Shown here one piece after another: positions 1 through 10,949 of a stretch of 64,000 bases of DNA; position 1 is the stretch's first letter, and each line of letters begins with the position of its first letter. The notes under the pieces were generated by a model that was not told the origin of the DNA, ran no database searches, and was given only the letters and a program-made list of their open reading frames with translations. The stretch is from the NCBI GenBank assembly GCA_938024995.1, contig CALJDU010000006.1, positions 147,052-211,051 of the forward strand. Direction: 5' to 3'. This DNA is from an uncultured bacterium. GTDB taxonomy: Bacteria; Myxococcota_A; Polyangia; Polyangiales; Houyiibacteriaceae. Position numbers and translations under genes: made by a program.

Positions 1-218
1 GTTGCGCGGCGAAGCGACTGAAGAGCGCAATGTCACACTCAGGGATGGCGACAGCTTGAGGCGAACATCCCGTGATCACTCAGACTTTAGGCGGATTGCG
101 GTCTGTAGGCCGTGGTTTGTAAGCCGCTGTTTGTCTTCGTACCCGTTCAAGTAGGGGCACCTACCTCAAAGGTTTTTGAATTGACTTAGAGAATCGGCTA
201 AATCACACTCGGACAATC

Positions 219-2930
<2,712 letters not shown>

Positions 2931-3105
2931 TCCTTTGGGGGCTCATCGCCCTCTTGGCTAGCCGATTCACCCCATCGTTCGCCTCGTCGCGCGTCGGAAA
3001 CGAGTGAGCTTCCGGGTCCCCCTTTTCGGTTCCGACTGACTTGTGGTGGTGGCGTCTTGGGGAGCCTCTGCTTTGGGTCGTTCGGCTCTTTGGTAGGGTG
3101 CGCGC

Positions 3106-3963
3106 ATGAGCGAAGAAGCGATTGAGCGAGTCACGGTGCTGGGCGCCGGGACGATGGGACACGGCATCGCGCAGATCTGTGCGGTCGCGGGCTACGAGGT
3201 CGTGATGCGTGATGTGGCGCAGGCGGCGCTGGACAAGGGCATCGCGGGGATCACGAAGAGCCTCGACAAGTTCGTGAGCAAGGAGCGGCTGAGCGCGGAC
3301 CAGCGCGCGTCGGCTCTTTCGCGGATCAAGACGACCGAGAGTCTCGAGGACGCGGTCAGGGACGCGGACCTGGTCGTGGAGGCGATCCCGGAGCGCATGT
3401 CGCTCAAGCTCGAGACGTTTCGCGCGGTCGACGCGCACGCACCCGCGCACGCCCTCCTCGCGACCAACACGTCTTCGCTCAGCGTCACCGAGATCGCCGG
3501 CGCGACCGGGCGACCTGCTCAAGTGGTCGGCCTCCACTTCTTCAACCCCGTACCGATCATGAAGCTCCTCGAGATCGTCCGCGGCCTTCGCTGTGACGAC
3601 GCGACCATCGAGCGCGCGAAAGCGTTCGCGAGCTCGGTTGGCAAAGAGCCGATCGTGGTGAACGACTGGCCGGGGTTCGCGACCAGCCGCCTCGGGATCA
3701 TCTTGGGCTGCGAAGCGATCCGCATGGTCGAGCAGGGCGTCGCGAGTCCCGCCGACATCGATAAGGCGATGGAGCTCGGCTATCGGCACCCGATGGGACC
3801 GCTCAAGCTCACCGATCTCGTCGGTCTCGATGTGCGGCTCGCGATCATGGAGCACCTCTACGCCGAGCTGGGCGACCAGTTCCGGCCGCCTACGTTGCTT
3901 CGCCAGATGGTCCGCGCGGGCAAGCTCGGACGGAAGTCGGGCGAGGGCTTCTACACGTACTGA
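3106..3963 (+). CDS. 3-hydroxyacyl-CoA (3-hydroxybutyryl-CoA) dehydrogenase
   Basis: Oxidises (S)-3-hydroxyacyl-CoA to 3-ketoacyl-CoA with NAD(P), in beta-oxidation or the butanoate branch. At 285 residues it has the length of the short stand-alone enzymes (Hbd/PaaH type). The N-terminal Rossmann motif is VLGAGTMGHG (11-20). The HFFNPVP segment contains catalytic His144, followed by the Glu156 region. The C-terminal helical domain has the conserved DWPGF segment and a DIDKAMELGYRHPMGP-type signature. It starts at an ATG and ends 23 bases before the convergent SpoIID-domain gene. No other fatty-acid gene is adjacent, so the exact substrate chain length cannot be read from context. Confidence 0.95.
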   Translation: MSEEAIERVTVLGAGTMGHGIAQICAVAGYEVVMRDVAQAALDKGIAGITKSLDKFVSKERLSADQRASALSRIKTTESLEDAVRDADLVVEAIPERMSLKLETFRAVDAHAPAHALLATNTSSLSVTEIAGATGRPAQVVGLHFFNPVPIMKLLEIVRGLRCDDATIERAKAFASSVGKEPIVVNDWPGFATSRLGIILGCEAIRMVEQGVASPADIDKAMELGYRHPMGPLKLTDLVGLDVRLAIMEHLYAELGDQFRPPTLLRQMVRAGKLGRKSGEGFYTY

Positions 3964-3985
3964 CGCTCGCCGGACCCGACGCTGG

Positions 3986-5704
3986 TTAGTCGCGACGTCG
4001 ACGCAGGAGCAACGCGAAGACCATCAACGCCAAGGGCGCGGCGTCGCTTGTTCGCGCGACCCGGCAGCTGCACCCGCCCTCGTCGTCTGGGTTCTCGCGT
4101 CCTCCGTCGACTCCAGCGTCCTCGGTTCCAGCGTCCTCGCTTCCGGCGTCGTCCATCCCGGCGTCGTCCAACCCCGCGTCGGGCTCCGGTCCCGCGTCTG
4201 GAACCGTGCCGGCCGCGGGCGTGACGCGAACCGCGTCCGCCAAGATCTTCTGATCGGGGGCGACCTCGCCTTCGTAGTTGTCGAGGAGGCGCACTTCGTT
4301 TTCGCCGTCGAGCTCGTACTCGCCGAGCTTCTGCCATCCCGACACGTTCTGGTCGATGATCACTTCGCTCACGCCGCCCGCGTGTTCGACCTCGTAACGA
4401 ACCGCCGCGTAAGTCTCGAAGCCAGCTTCCAGATAGACCTCGATGGTGTAGCGGCCTGGGTCTTCCATGTTCACCGACCAACGCGCCCAGTTGCTCGGCT
4501 CGGGATCCGAAAAGGCGTTCGTCCAGAGCAAGCTGCCCTCGTGTCCGCGCGGCTCTTGTCGCCAGTAGCGCGCGGGCCCAAACGACGCGAAGCAGGCTCC
4601 CTTTTCATCGAGCACACCGCCGCTCGGGCCCAGCGGGAGGCACGGTTCATCCAAGGCGCCCCCCGCGACGCTCGCGGCCGGATAGTAGTGCTCCACGATC
4701 CAGACGTAGTCTTTGGGCGCGGCGTCGAACCCGTCGTAGTCGCACGGGTCGGTGGCGCATCGTCCGGAGGCCCAGCGGTGCGAGCCGTTCTGACACATCC
4801 CGCGACCATGGCCGAAGAGGTCTGTGCCGCGGCAAACGGGATCATTGACCTCATCCCGCGTTGGGTGACCGTTCTCGGCGCTGTACTCGGCGAACACCAG
4901 CGCGCCGCTTCGCATCACGAGCTGCCCTCGGGTGTGCTCGACGGCGGCCGTCGCTCCGTCGCTTCGGCTGTCTTTGTAGACCTGCGTCACGGAGCCATCG
5001 TCGACGTCGGCGCAGTCCCATCGGCCGCCGCGCTGAACGTGTCGGAACGCGTAGCTGCGCGCCGCGATCGCGCCCGCGCGCAGAGACTCTTGGTGCCACG
5101 ACGGGATCCACTCGCTCGGGACCACGCCTTTGACGTATTCCTCGAACGGGATCTCTTCGACGGTGCCCTCGCAGCTCCGGTCGGCAAAACCATTCGCTCG
5201 GGTTGGCTCCAGCGGAGTGCGACGCGCCCGCCAAACGCGGATGGTGTCCGGGACGCGGGGCGCGGTCTCGGCGAAGGTCGCGCTGCCCGGCCCGTCGTGT
5301 TCCGGAACGAGCGTCACGCGGAACTGCGGCGCGCTCTCGTCGCGATGATCCTTGTACGCGAGCCAACGCGCGACGTTGGCTTCGTCGTGCTGCGCGGGGA
5401 AAAGCTCGACGGTCACATCCTCGCCCGCGCGCACGAAGTCCACGCCGCCGCGGCCAAAGGTCTCCGCGGTCACCGCGAGGTAGTGCGCGCCGTCGCGCGG
5501 GAGGAGCAGACTGAAGCGGCCGCTCTCATCGGTGCGCGCCCGGGTCTCGCTCTCATGAAGTCGAACCACGCTCCCGGCGATTGGGGAACCATCGATCCCA
5601 GAGACGACCTGACCGAAGACGCGCTCTACACGCTCGGCGGATTGAGCCGAGGCGCTCGACGCGACCACGAAGACAACGGCAAAGGCGAAGAAGCGGCTAA
5701 CCAC
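3986..5704 (-). CDS. SpoIID/LytB-domain surface protein with golvesin-like domain and MYXO-CTERM-like tail
   Basis: Exported protein probably acting on peptidoglycan or attached to the cell surface. GTG start, then a signal peptide of about 20 residues. A carboxypeptidase-regulatory-like beta-sandwich covers about 28-103. A SpoIID domain follows (about 175-320) with the VVPSEW and AARSYA segments and a GHGRGMCQNG motif that matches the GHGxGMSQxGA signature of this amidase/lytic family. A golvesin C-terminal-like domain lies at about 400-500. An Asp-Ala-Gly repeat linker leads to a C-terminal GCSC, a hydrophobic stretch and a final RRRRD, the layout of the MYXO-CTERM sorting signal that leads to cleavage and surface anchoring in myxobacteria. 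It is the last of three tightly spaced minus-strand genes (43 bases after the upstream one). The domain calls are firm; enzymatic activity is inferred. Confidence 0.85.
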   Translation of the reverse strand: MVSRFFAFAVVFVVASSASAQSAERVERVFGQVVSGIDGSPIAGSVVRLHESETRARTDESGRFSLLLPRDGAHYLAVTAETFGRGGVDFVRAGEDVTVELFPAQHDEANVARWLAYKDHRDESAPQFRVTLVPEHDGPGSATFAETAPRVPDTIRVWRARRTPLEPTRANGFADRSCEGTVEEIPFEEYVKGVVPSEWIPSWHQESLRAGAIAARSYAFRHVQRGGRWDCADVDDGSVTQVYKDSRSDGATAAVEHTRGQLVMRSGALVFAEYSAENGHPTRDEVNDPVCRGTDLFGHGRGMCQNGSHRWASGRCATDPCDYDGFDAAPKDYVWIVEHYYPAASVAGGALDEPCLPLGPSGGVLDEKGACFASFGPARYWRQEPRGHEGSLLWTNAFSDPEPSNWARWSVNMEDPGRYTIEVYLEAGFETYAAVRYEVEHAGGVSEVIIDQNVSGWQKLGEYELDGENEVRLLDNYEGEVAPDQKILADAVRVTPAAGTVPDAGPEPDAGLDDAGMDDAGSEDAGTEDAGVDGGRENPDDEGGCSCRVARTSDAAPLALMVFALLLRRRRD

Positions 5705-5747
5705 ACGCGCTTGTTAGCAGCGTCACGGAGAAAAGCAAACCGTCCGG

Positions 5748-6416
5748 TCACTGTTTCGCTTTCCCCTTTGTTTTGTCCTGGGTTCTGACCGCTTTGATGC
5801 GCAAAGGAGCGGATGCGCGACCGCTCAAGACGCCTCGGGTCGCCCGCGCTCGATACGTCCCGCCATCACGCCGGTCGGGATCGGGCTCGCGGTTCGCGTA
5901 GCCGACGACCACGGCTTCGGTGTCCGCCCCAAGGATCGACTCGATCACCCGCGCGTCTTTCGGGAGCGTCACGTTGGCTTTCATCGCGAGGTAGTCGGCG
6001 TGGACGCGGGCAGCGGGCGTGTCGAGCTCAATCACGCTCGCGTCCGCGAGCTTCACCTGCGCGGCCGAGGTGTCGACCCGTGCTGAGCCGGAGTCGTCCG
6101 TGAGCAAGAAGTCGAACGCGCGCGCTTCGGTGGTGAGGGTCAGCCACCCGATGTCGGGCGCGGGAACTTGGATGACGATGCTGTACGCCGCGCAGGGCCG
6201 ATCCGAGAGCGGGGACTTGGTCTCGCCGACCAAGACGACGGTTCCTTTCACCTTCGCGACGTCTCCATCACGGAGGTCGGCGGTGCGCTTCTCGGTCGCC
6301 TCCGAAAGCGAGCGCGCGAAGCGATCTTCTCCGCTCGCGCGATCACGTGCGTAGGCCGCTGCGACCGCGCCACCGACGAACACCGCGAGGGCGCCGAATC
6401 CGAAAAACGGGTCCAC
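5748..6416 (-). CDS. GIDE-like single-pass membrane protein of unknown function
   Basis: GTG start; 222 residues. An N-terminal hydrophobic segment (about residues 5-22) is followed by a soluble region. The segment around residues 50-85 (GDVAKVKGTVV, then a PLSDRPCAAY stretch) resembles the GIDE domain (E3 ubiquitin-ligase-like), which in bacteria occurs in small membrane proteins without the RING finger. No RING cysteines are present. The C-terminus is basic. It lies 12 bases downstream of the DUF3604 lipoprotein gene and 43 bases upstream of the SpoIID gene, suggesting co-transcription and an envelope role. The GIDE assignment is by eye and moderate; function is not known. Confidence 0.75.
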   Translation of the reverse strand: MDPFFGFGALAVFVGGAVAAAYARDRASGEDRFARSLSEATEKRTADLRDGDVAKVKGTVVLVGETKSPLSDRPCAAYSIVIQVPAPDIGWLTLTTEARAFDFLLTDDSGSARVDTSAAQVKLADASVIELDTPAARVHADYLAMKANVTLPKDARVIESILGADTEAVVVGYANREPDPDRRDGGTYRARATRGVLSGRASAPLRIKAVRTQDKTKGKAKQ

Positions 6417-6428
6417 GCGTCAGCGCTC

Positions 6429-8552
6429 TCAGTCGCCGGGGAGGTACCAGATCGGCGAGGTCCAGGCGCGCTCTTGAACGGTCTGCGGGATGCTGCCGTC
6501 ACAACACGCGGAGAGCGCGGAGGTGGGGTCGACCGTCGCGCAGTCGACGCCCTCCGCGAGGCAGAGCCGCTGGCTCCAGCGACACGTCGGGTTCTCGACG
6601 ATCCGCGCGTAGTAGAAGGCGGGGAGGGCGGGGTCGAACTCGGGGTCCACCCAGCGTCCGCAGAGCGAATCAAAGCCAGCGCCGGAAGGCTCGCAGGTCG
6701 CGGTGTCGACCGTCGCGCCGTTGTCCGGATCGCCGGCGAGCTCAAAGACCTGCTCGTGGCTCTCGCCGTCGGCGTCGAGCCAACCCTTGATGATCTGCAC
6801 GCGCTGAAGCTGGACGCTCTCGGGATCCTTGAGCGTGTTCACGACCAACACAGGCGCCGCGCCGTCGCCGGTGCCCGTGAGCACGCCGCCCATCGGGACG
6901 CCTTCGTCGTAACCGACCTGCACCAGGTCGGGGTTGTCGCAGATATCGTCTGCGTAGCCGAAGCCGCCGAAGAAGCGCGCGACGATCCGCGGGCCGCTGG
7001 TCGCGTAGGTCTCTCGGGCGCGCATACCGTCGAAGAGATCCGCGCGCGTGTTTCGCTCGGCCCACACGACCGCGAGCCCGCCCGGGGAGCTGGTCCGCAA
7101 GCTGATGGTCACGCCGCCGGGCGGCTCGAGCGCTTCTTCGGGCTCGTCGTCGGCGTCACCGGTGTGGCCCTGCCAGTTGGTCTCGGTGACCTCGCCGGGC
7201 GTCGCGTTGTGCGTGTCGGTGCTCCCGATGAAGCCGAACTGGAACGGGTTCTCGCCGACCCGGGCCCATTCCGCGAGCCCGTTACGGAGCGCGCCGCGGA
7301 CGAAGTCTTGGGGCGCGACGCAGCCGCGGCCGACGAAGCTGCTCGCGGCTTCGCCGCAGATCCCGACGCAATCGTCTTCGAGGGGGTCTTCGCCAGGCGC
7401 GCAGAACTTCTCCTTCACTTGCTCAAACGCGCAGAGCTCGTCCTCGCTCGCGAGCGGATCGACGATCCCGCTGACGCACTCGGAGCTGCCCTTGTGCTGG
7501 TACATCTCGACGAGCGGCTCGAGGCGGCTTCGGCGCGCGGCGAACTCGGCGTCGTAGGGGGTCTCGTCGTCGCGTTCCGGGATGAACATTTGCCCAACCG
7601 AGATGTTCGAGTTGTGCGGGATCGAGATGAGGTCGCAGTCGCCTTCTTGGTTCAGGCAGTTGTTCTCGATGCCTTCCCACATGAGCGAGGGCGTGTCCGC
7701 GTCGACGTAGCTGATCGGGTGCCGAAGCACGGTGCCGCCGCGGAAGATGATGTTGCGGTGAATGTTCCGGCCGCCGCCGCCATCCGCGCCGGTCCACTCG
7801 TATCCCACGAAGGCCGAGAAGCTGCAGCTCTCGCTGGTGTCGTTCGCTTCGTTCGCGGCCTCGATGATCTCTCCCCACACGTCATCGAGCTCGTTCGCGC
7901 AAAGCGTTGGGTCCGCGAGGCACAAGCGCGTCTGCAAGGGGCGGGAGGAGCTCCCGATCGAGCGCAGGAACTCGCCGAAGTCGGCGTTCGCCGCGTTGCC
8001 TTCACGCCAGCTGACGCAGGTACGGGTGTCATAACCAGGTGAGCTCGGGTCCGAGCAGATGCTGGTCGGGGCGAGCAGCTCCGCGTGATCGGTGACGGCC
8101 GCGAAGTCGAGCGGTCGGTCGAGCTGAACGCGTCGCGTGGGGTTGCCGGCCGAGTCGTACGGCGGGAGCCCGATTTCTTCTCCACGCGCGAACCGGTAGG
8201 CGTCGGCCGGGCCCGTGCGAACATCGTAGGCGGCGGCGTCAAAGGAGAAGCGCGTGTGGACGTGGAGGTCTCCAAAGAACGGGGACTTGAGCGGGTTGCT
8301 CGCCGCGCACTCTTCGCGCTCGTCTCCCGTCACGATCAAGGGGTCGACCGGCGTCGTGTCGATGTTGGTGTCGGCGGCGTCGGCGTCGCCCGTATCCGCG
8401 CCGGTGTCGTCGGCTGCCGTGTCCACGCCCGTGTCGGTCGGTCCGTCATCGTCATCACCGCACCCGACGGTGCCGAACGCGAGGCACACACAGAGCGCGC
8501 TGAGGCTCACGGACGAGCGGAGCAGGGACGCACAATCGAGCAGGCGAAGCAT
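6429..8552 (-). CDS. DUF3604-family lipoprotein (PHP-like metal hydrolase)
   Basis: About 707 residues. The chosen ATG starts MLRLLD and gives a signal peptide with lipid cysteine at residue 31; a longer reading frame would add 32 unlikely residues. After the Cys comes a very acidic Asp/Thr/Ala-rich linker of about 35 residues. The folded part opens with FGDLHVHTRFSFDA, the His-rich metal-binding start of DUF3604, which is related to PHP-type phosphoesterases. Other supporting motifs are TDHAELL, YEWT and an IGSTDTHN segment. It is probably an outer-membrane or surface hydrolase of unknown substrate. It leads a three-gene minus-strand unit and is divergent from the amidohydrolase gene (105-base intergenic region). 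Family is firm; substrate unknown. Confidence 0.88.
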   Translation of the reverse strand: MLRLLDCASLLRSSVSLSALCVCLAFGTVGCGDDDDGPTDTGVDTAADDTGADTGDADAADTNIDTTPVDPLIVTGDEREECAASNPLKSPFFGDLHVHTRFSFDAAAYDVRTGPADAYRFARGEEIGLPPYDSAGNPTRRVQLDRPLDFAAVTDHAELLAPTSICSDPSSPGYDTRTCVSWREGNAANADFGEFLRSIGSSSRPLQTRLCLADPTLCANELDDVWGEIIEAANEANDTSESCSFSAFVGYEWTGADGGGGRNIHRNIIFRGGTVLRHPISYVDADTPSLMWEGIENNCLNQEGDCDLISIPHNSNISVGQMFIPERDDETPYDAEFAARRSRLEPLVEMYQHKGSSECVSGIVDPLASEDELCAFEQVKEKFCAPGEDPLEDDCVGICGEAASSFVGRGCVAPQDFVRGALRNGLAEWARVGENPFQFGFIGSTDTHNATPGEVTETNWQGHTGDADDEPEEALEPPGGVTISLRTSSPGGLAVVWAERNTRADLFDGMRARETYATSGPRIVARFFGGFGYADDICDNPDLVQVGYDEGVPMGGVLTGTGDGAAPVLVVNTLKDPESVQLQRVQIIKGWLDADGESHEQVFELAGDPDNGATVDTATCEPSGAGFDSLCGRWVDPEFDPALPAFYYARIVENPTCRWSQRLCLAEGVDCATVDPTSALSACCDGSIPQTVQERAWTSPIWYLPGD

Positions 8553-8657
8553 GGCGAGAGTGTATGGGCTCGCTCGTGCAATACCAATCGACCGCGGCGT
8601 CCCCCCTGACCTGCCGGGTACTGGGTCCTTCTCGCGCGCATATGTCATGGTGGAAAC

Positions 8658-10061
8658 GTGACGAACCCCGAGTGGATCGGTTCCCGACGCGTCCTCGGTC
8701 CCTTTGGACCCGACGGGAGGCTCGAGGTGGCGCCGCGCTACCTGCGCATCTCAGGTGGCCGGATCGCGGAGATTCGCGAGACCCCGCCCGACGTCCCGTT
8801 CGATGATCTCGGAGAGCGGCTCATCACGCCGGCCTTCATCAACGCGCATACGCACCTCGCGCTCGGGGTCCTGCGCGGGTTCGACCTCGGGTCCTCCGCG
8901 GGCAACATGGTCGAGGACTTCTTCTTCGCGGTCGAGTCGCTCTTCACGAAGGAAGACGTCCGCGCGTTCGCTCGGATGGGCGCCTACGAGAGCCTGCTCT
9001 TCGGTGTCGGGCTTGTCTACGACCACTACTATCACGCGACCTCGATCACGGCGGCGCTCAAGGACACCGGGCTCGCGGGCGTGGTCGCGCCGACCCTGCA
9101 AGACCTCGACGGTCCCGGGGTGTCGCACGCGGAGCGCTCGCTCGAGGACACCCGCGCGATCGCCGAAGACTCAGACCTTCAGCGGCGCGGCATCTTCGCG
9201 GCGCTTGGACCACACGCGACCGACACCGTGAGCGAGGCGCTCTTCGGCCGCGCGGTCGAGCTCGCCAGTTCGCTCAACGTGCCCCTCCACGCGCATCTCG
9301 CGCAGTCGATCGAGGAGTACCAACGCGCGCGCGAGCGCCACGGTTGTTCGCCGACCGAGTGGCTCGAGCGGATCGGCGCGCTCTCGGTGCCCAGCCTCTT
9401 CGCGCACGGCATCTACTGTTCGTTCTCGGATCTCGAGCTGCTCAACAAGCGCGACCAGGCGCTGGTGCACTGCCCATACTCCGCGCTCGTGTTTGGTTTT
9501 CCCGCGCGGCTCGACGCCTGGCACGTCGCCGGTTCTCGTTTCGCGGTCGCGACCGACTGCGCCGCGAGCAACGACTCCATGGGCGTGCAAAAAGAGCTGC
9601 GCTACGTCGCCGGCCAACGCGTCGCGCGCGCGTCGTTCGAGAAAGCCTACGTTCGCTTTCTCTTGGAGAGCGATGCCCAGGACGCGGAGAAGGCGTGGGA
9701 GGATCGCCAAGACGCCCGCGCGCGGATGTCGCGCTTTGACGATCCGCGCGAGCTCTTGTCGCTCGTGTGGGACACGCCGGGTCGCTTTCATCCCGGGTTC
9801 CGCGCGGGCGTGGTCGCGGAAGGCGCGCTCGCGAACTTGATCGCGTGGGACCTTGATCATCCAGCGCTCTGGCCTGGTGATCCGATCGCGGCGCTCACTT
9901 TCGCGGAACCGTCTCACGCCATTCACGCGATGTGGGTCTGCGGCGCGGAGATCGGGAGCCGAGGGGACTACGCGCGCAGCATCGTGAACTCGCCGGAGTA
10001 TCGCGAAGCGCGAGAAGAAGCGGACGCTCGCTTCCGCGCGATCAAAGACCGCTTGGCGTAG
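8658..10061 (+). CDS. Amidohydrolase (SsnA/TrzA/guanine-deaminase-like subgroup)
   Basis: Cytoplasmic metal-dependent deaminase or chlorohydrolase-type enzyme of 467 residues. Metal ligands are visible in order: HTHLALG, HAHLAQS, HG in FAHGIYCS and the Asp in ATDCAASND. The C-terminal strand ends with the usual composite beta-sandwich return. Closest named groups are SsnA-like proteins, guanine deaminase and S-adenosylhomocysteine/methylthioadenosine deaminase; the sequence alone does not choose between them. The start is a GTG, 105 bases from the divergent DUF3604 gene. The following gene is a membrane protein and gives no clue to the substrate. Confidence 0.88.
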   Translation: MTNPEWIGSRRVLGPFGPDGRLEVAPRYLRISGGRIAEIRETPPDVPFDDLGERLITPAFINAHTHLALGVLRGFDLGSSAGNMVEDFFFAVESLFTKEDVRAFARMGAYESLLFGVGLVYDHYYHATSITAALKDTGLAGVVAPTLQDLDGPGVSHAERSLEDTRAIAEDSDLQRRGIFAALGPHATDTVSEALFGRAVELASSLNVPLHAHLAQSIEEYQRARERHGCSPTEWLERIGALSVPSLFAHGIYCSFSDLELLNKRDQALVHCPYSALVFGFPARLDAWHVAGSRFAVATDCAASNDSMGVQKELRYVAGQRVARASFEKAYVRFLLESDAQDAEKAWEDRQDARARMSRFDDPRELLSLVWDTPGRFHPGFRAGVVAEGALANLIAWDLDHPALWPGDPIAALTFAEPSHAIHAMWVCGAEIGSRGDYARSIVNSPEYREAREEADARFRAIKDRLA

Positions 10062-10112
10062 CCGTTCGATCGCGCTCACCGCGGTGCCCGTCACCGTCCA
10101 GCTGCATGCGGC

Positions 10113-10943
10113 ATGCTGCGCTATGTTTGCGTGATGGCGTGGGAACCGATCGAGCAGTGGCCGGGCCACAAGACCCACGACTCGTTTCGTCAGGCGAGCG
10201 AGCCTTTGGTGGCCGAACGTGGTTCTCGTTCCCTGTTTGAGCGCTTCCGCGGCTTCTGGGGGTCGACCGACGAAGACCGCGCGAGCCGCCTCGTTCATCG
10301 CATCGCGCTCACGTCGAACTACGTCTACGTCGAGCGCGCGGACGGTTCACGGGTGCGCACCCCGCGGGCCGCTCTCATCGCGCAGCAATCCGTCGGCTCG
10401 GTCGTTCGTTATGGGGTTCGCCGCGGCGACGACTTCCTCCTCTACGCGAGGAAGGACTGCAACGTGCAGGACGCGCTCCAGGAGCAGCTCGGCAACGCGG
10501 GCAACCCCGTGGAGTACGGAAACGTTGGGCTGGCCTTGCTCGTCGCGGCGCTCGTCTCGCCCTTTAGCCTCTTCGTCTTCCTGCTCATCACGTTCTTCAA
10601 CGGCGAGCCGGTTTTCGCGGTCGGGCACACCGCCCAACGCGCGCTCGTTTTCGGCATCTCGACCCCGTTCTTGTTCGGGACGCTGTGGCTGTGGCTCTGG
10701 CTGCCGTTCCGCCTGCGCGTCGACACGCTCGGGCTTCACATCTCCCGCGGGTTCATCCCGTGGTTGCGCTGGTATGTACCCATCGACGAACTCGAGCTCG
10801 AGCCGGTGTTTCAGGACGCGGTCTTCTTGCTCCGCGTCCCGCGCAGGTTCGGTTCGCTCTTCAAGCGGAGGAAAGTGACCCTCGATCGACGTTTCGCGGA
10901 CCGGCGCGCGGCCGAGCAGGCGCTGCGTGAGCCGCGGCCCTGA
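10113..10943 (+). CDS. Two-helix membrane protein of unknown function
   Basis: 276 residues, not assigned to a named family. The first ~120 residues are soluble and resemble a PH-like or nucleotide-free signalling region with no motif I recognise. Two strongly hydrophobic segments follow at about 138-160 and 178-200. The C-terminal basic domain, rich in Leu/Glu and then Arg, has a look reminiscent of bacterial PH-type (YcxB/bPH) domains. ATG at 10113 is used here; an alternative ATG at 10134 would remove seven residues and begins MAWEPIEQW. It converges on the sensor kinase gene with only six bases between the stop codons. Confidence 0.75.
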   Translation: MLRYVCVMAWEPIEQWPGHKTHDSFRQASEPLVAERGSRSLFERFRGFWGSTDEDRASRLVHRIALTSNYVYVERADGSRVRTPRAALIAQQSVGSVVRYGVRRGDDFLLYARKDCNVQDALQEQLGNAGNPVEYGNVGLALLVAALVSPFSLFVFLLITFFNGEPVFAVGHTAQRALVFGISTPFLFGTLWLWLWLPFRLRVDTLGLHISRGFIPWLRWYVPIDELELEPVFQDAVFLLRVPRRFGSLFKRRKVTLDRRFADRRAAEQALREPRP

Positions 10944-10949
10944 GCGTGA

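Noticed and set aside
1-218. Open frame from base 2 to 154 and a TTGAAT/TAAATC promoter-like pair before the first kinase gene
   Set aside because: The frame has no recognisable sequence and may be chance; the promoter match is 3 of 6 at the -10.
3830-5788. 652-codon plus-strand frame
   Set aside because: Antisense to the SpoIID-domain gene, which has signal peptide and domains; high-GC shadow frame.
6168-8042. 624-codon plus-strand frame
   Set aside because: Antisense to the DUF3604 gene and without any domain; composition typical of a shadow.
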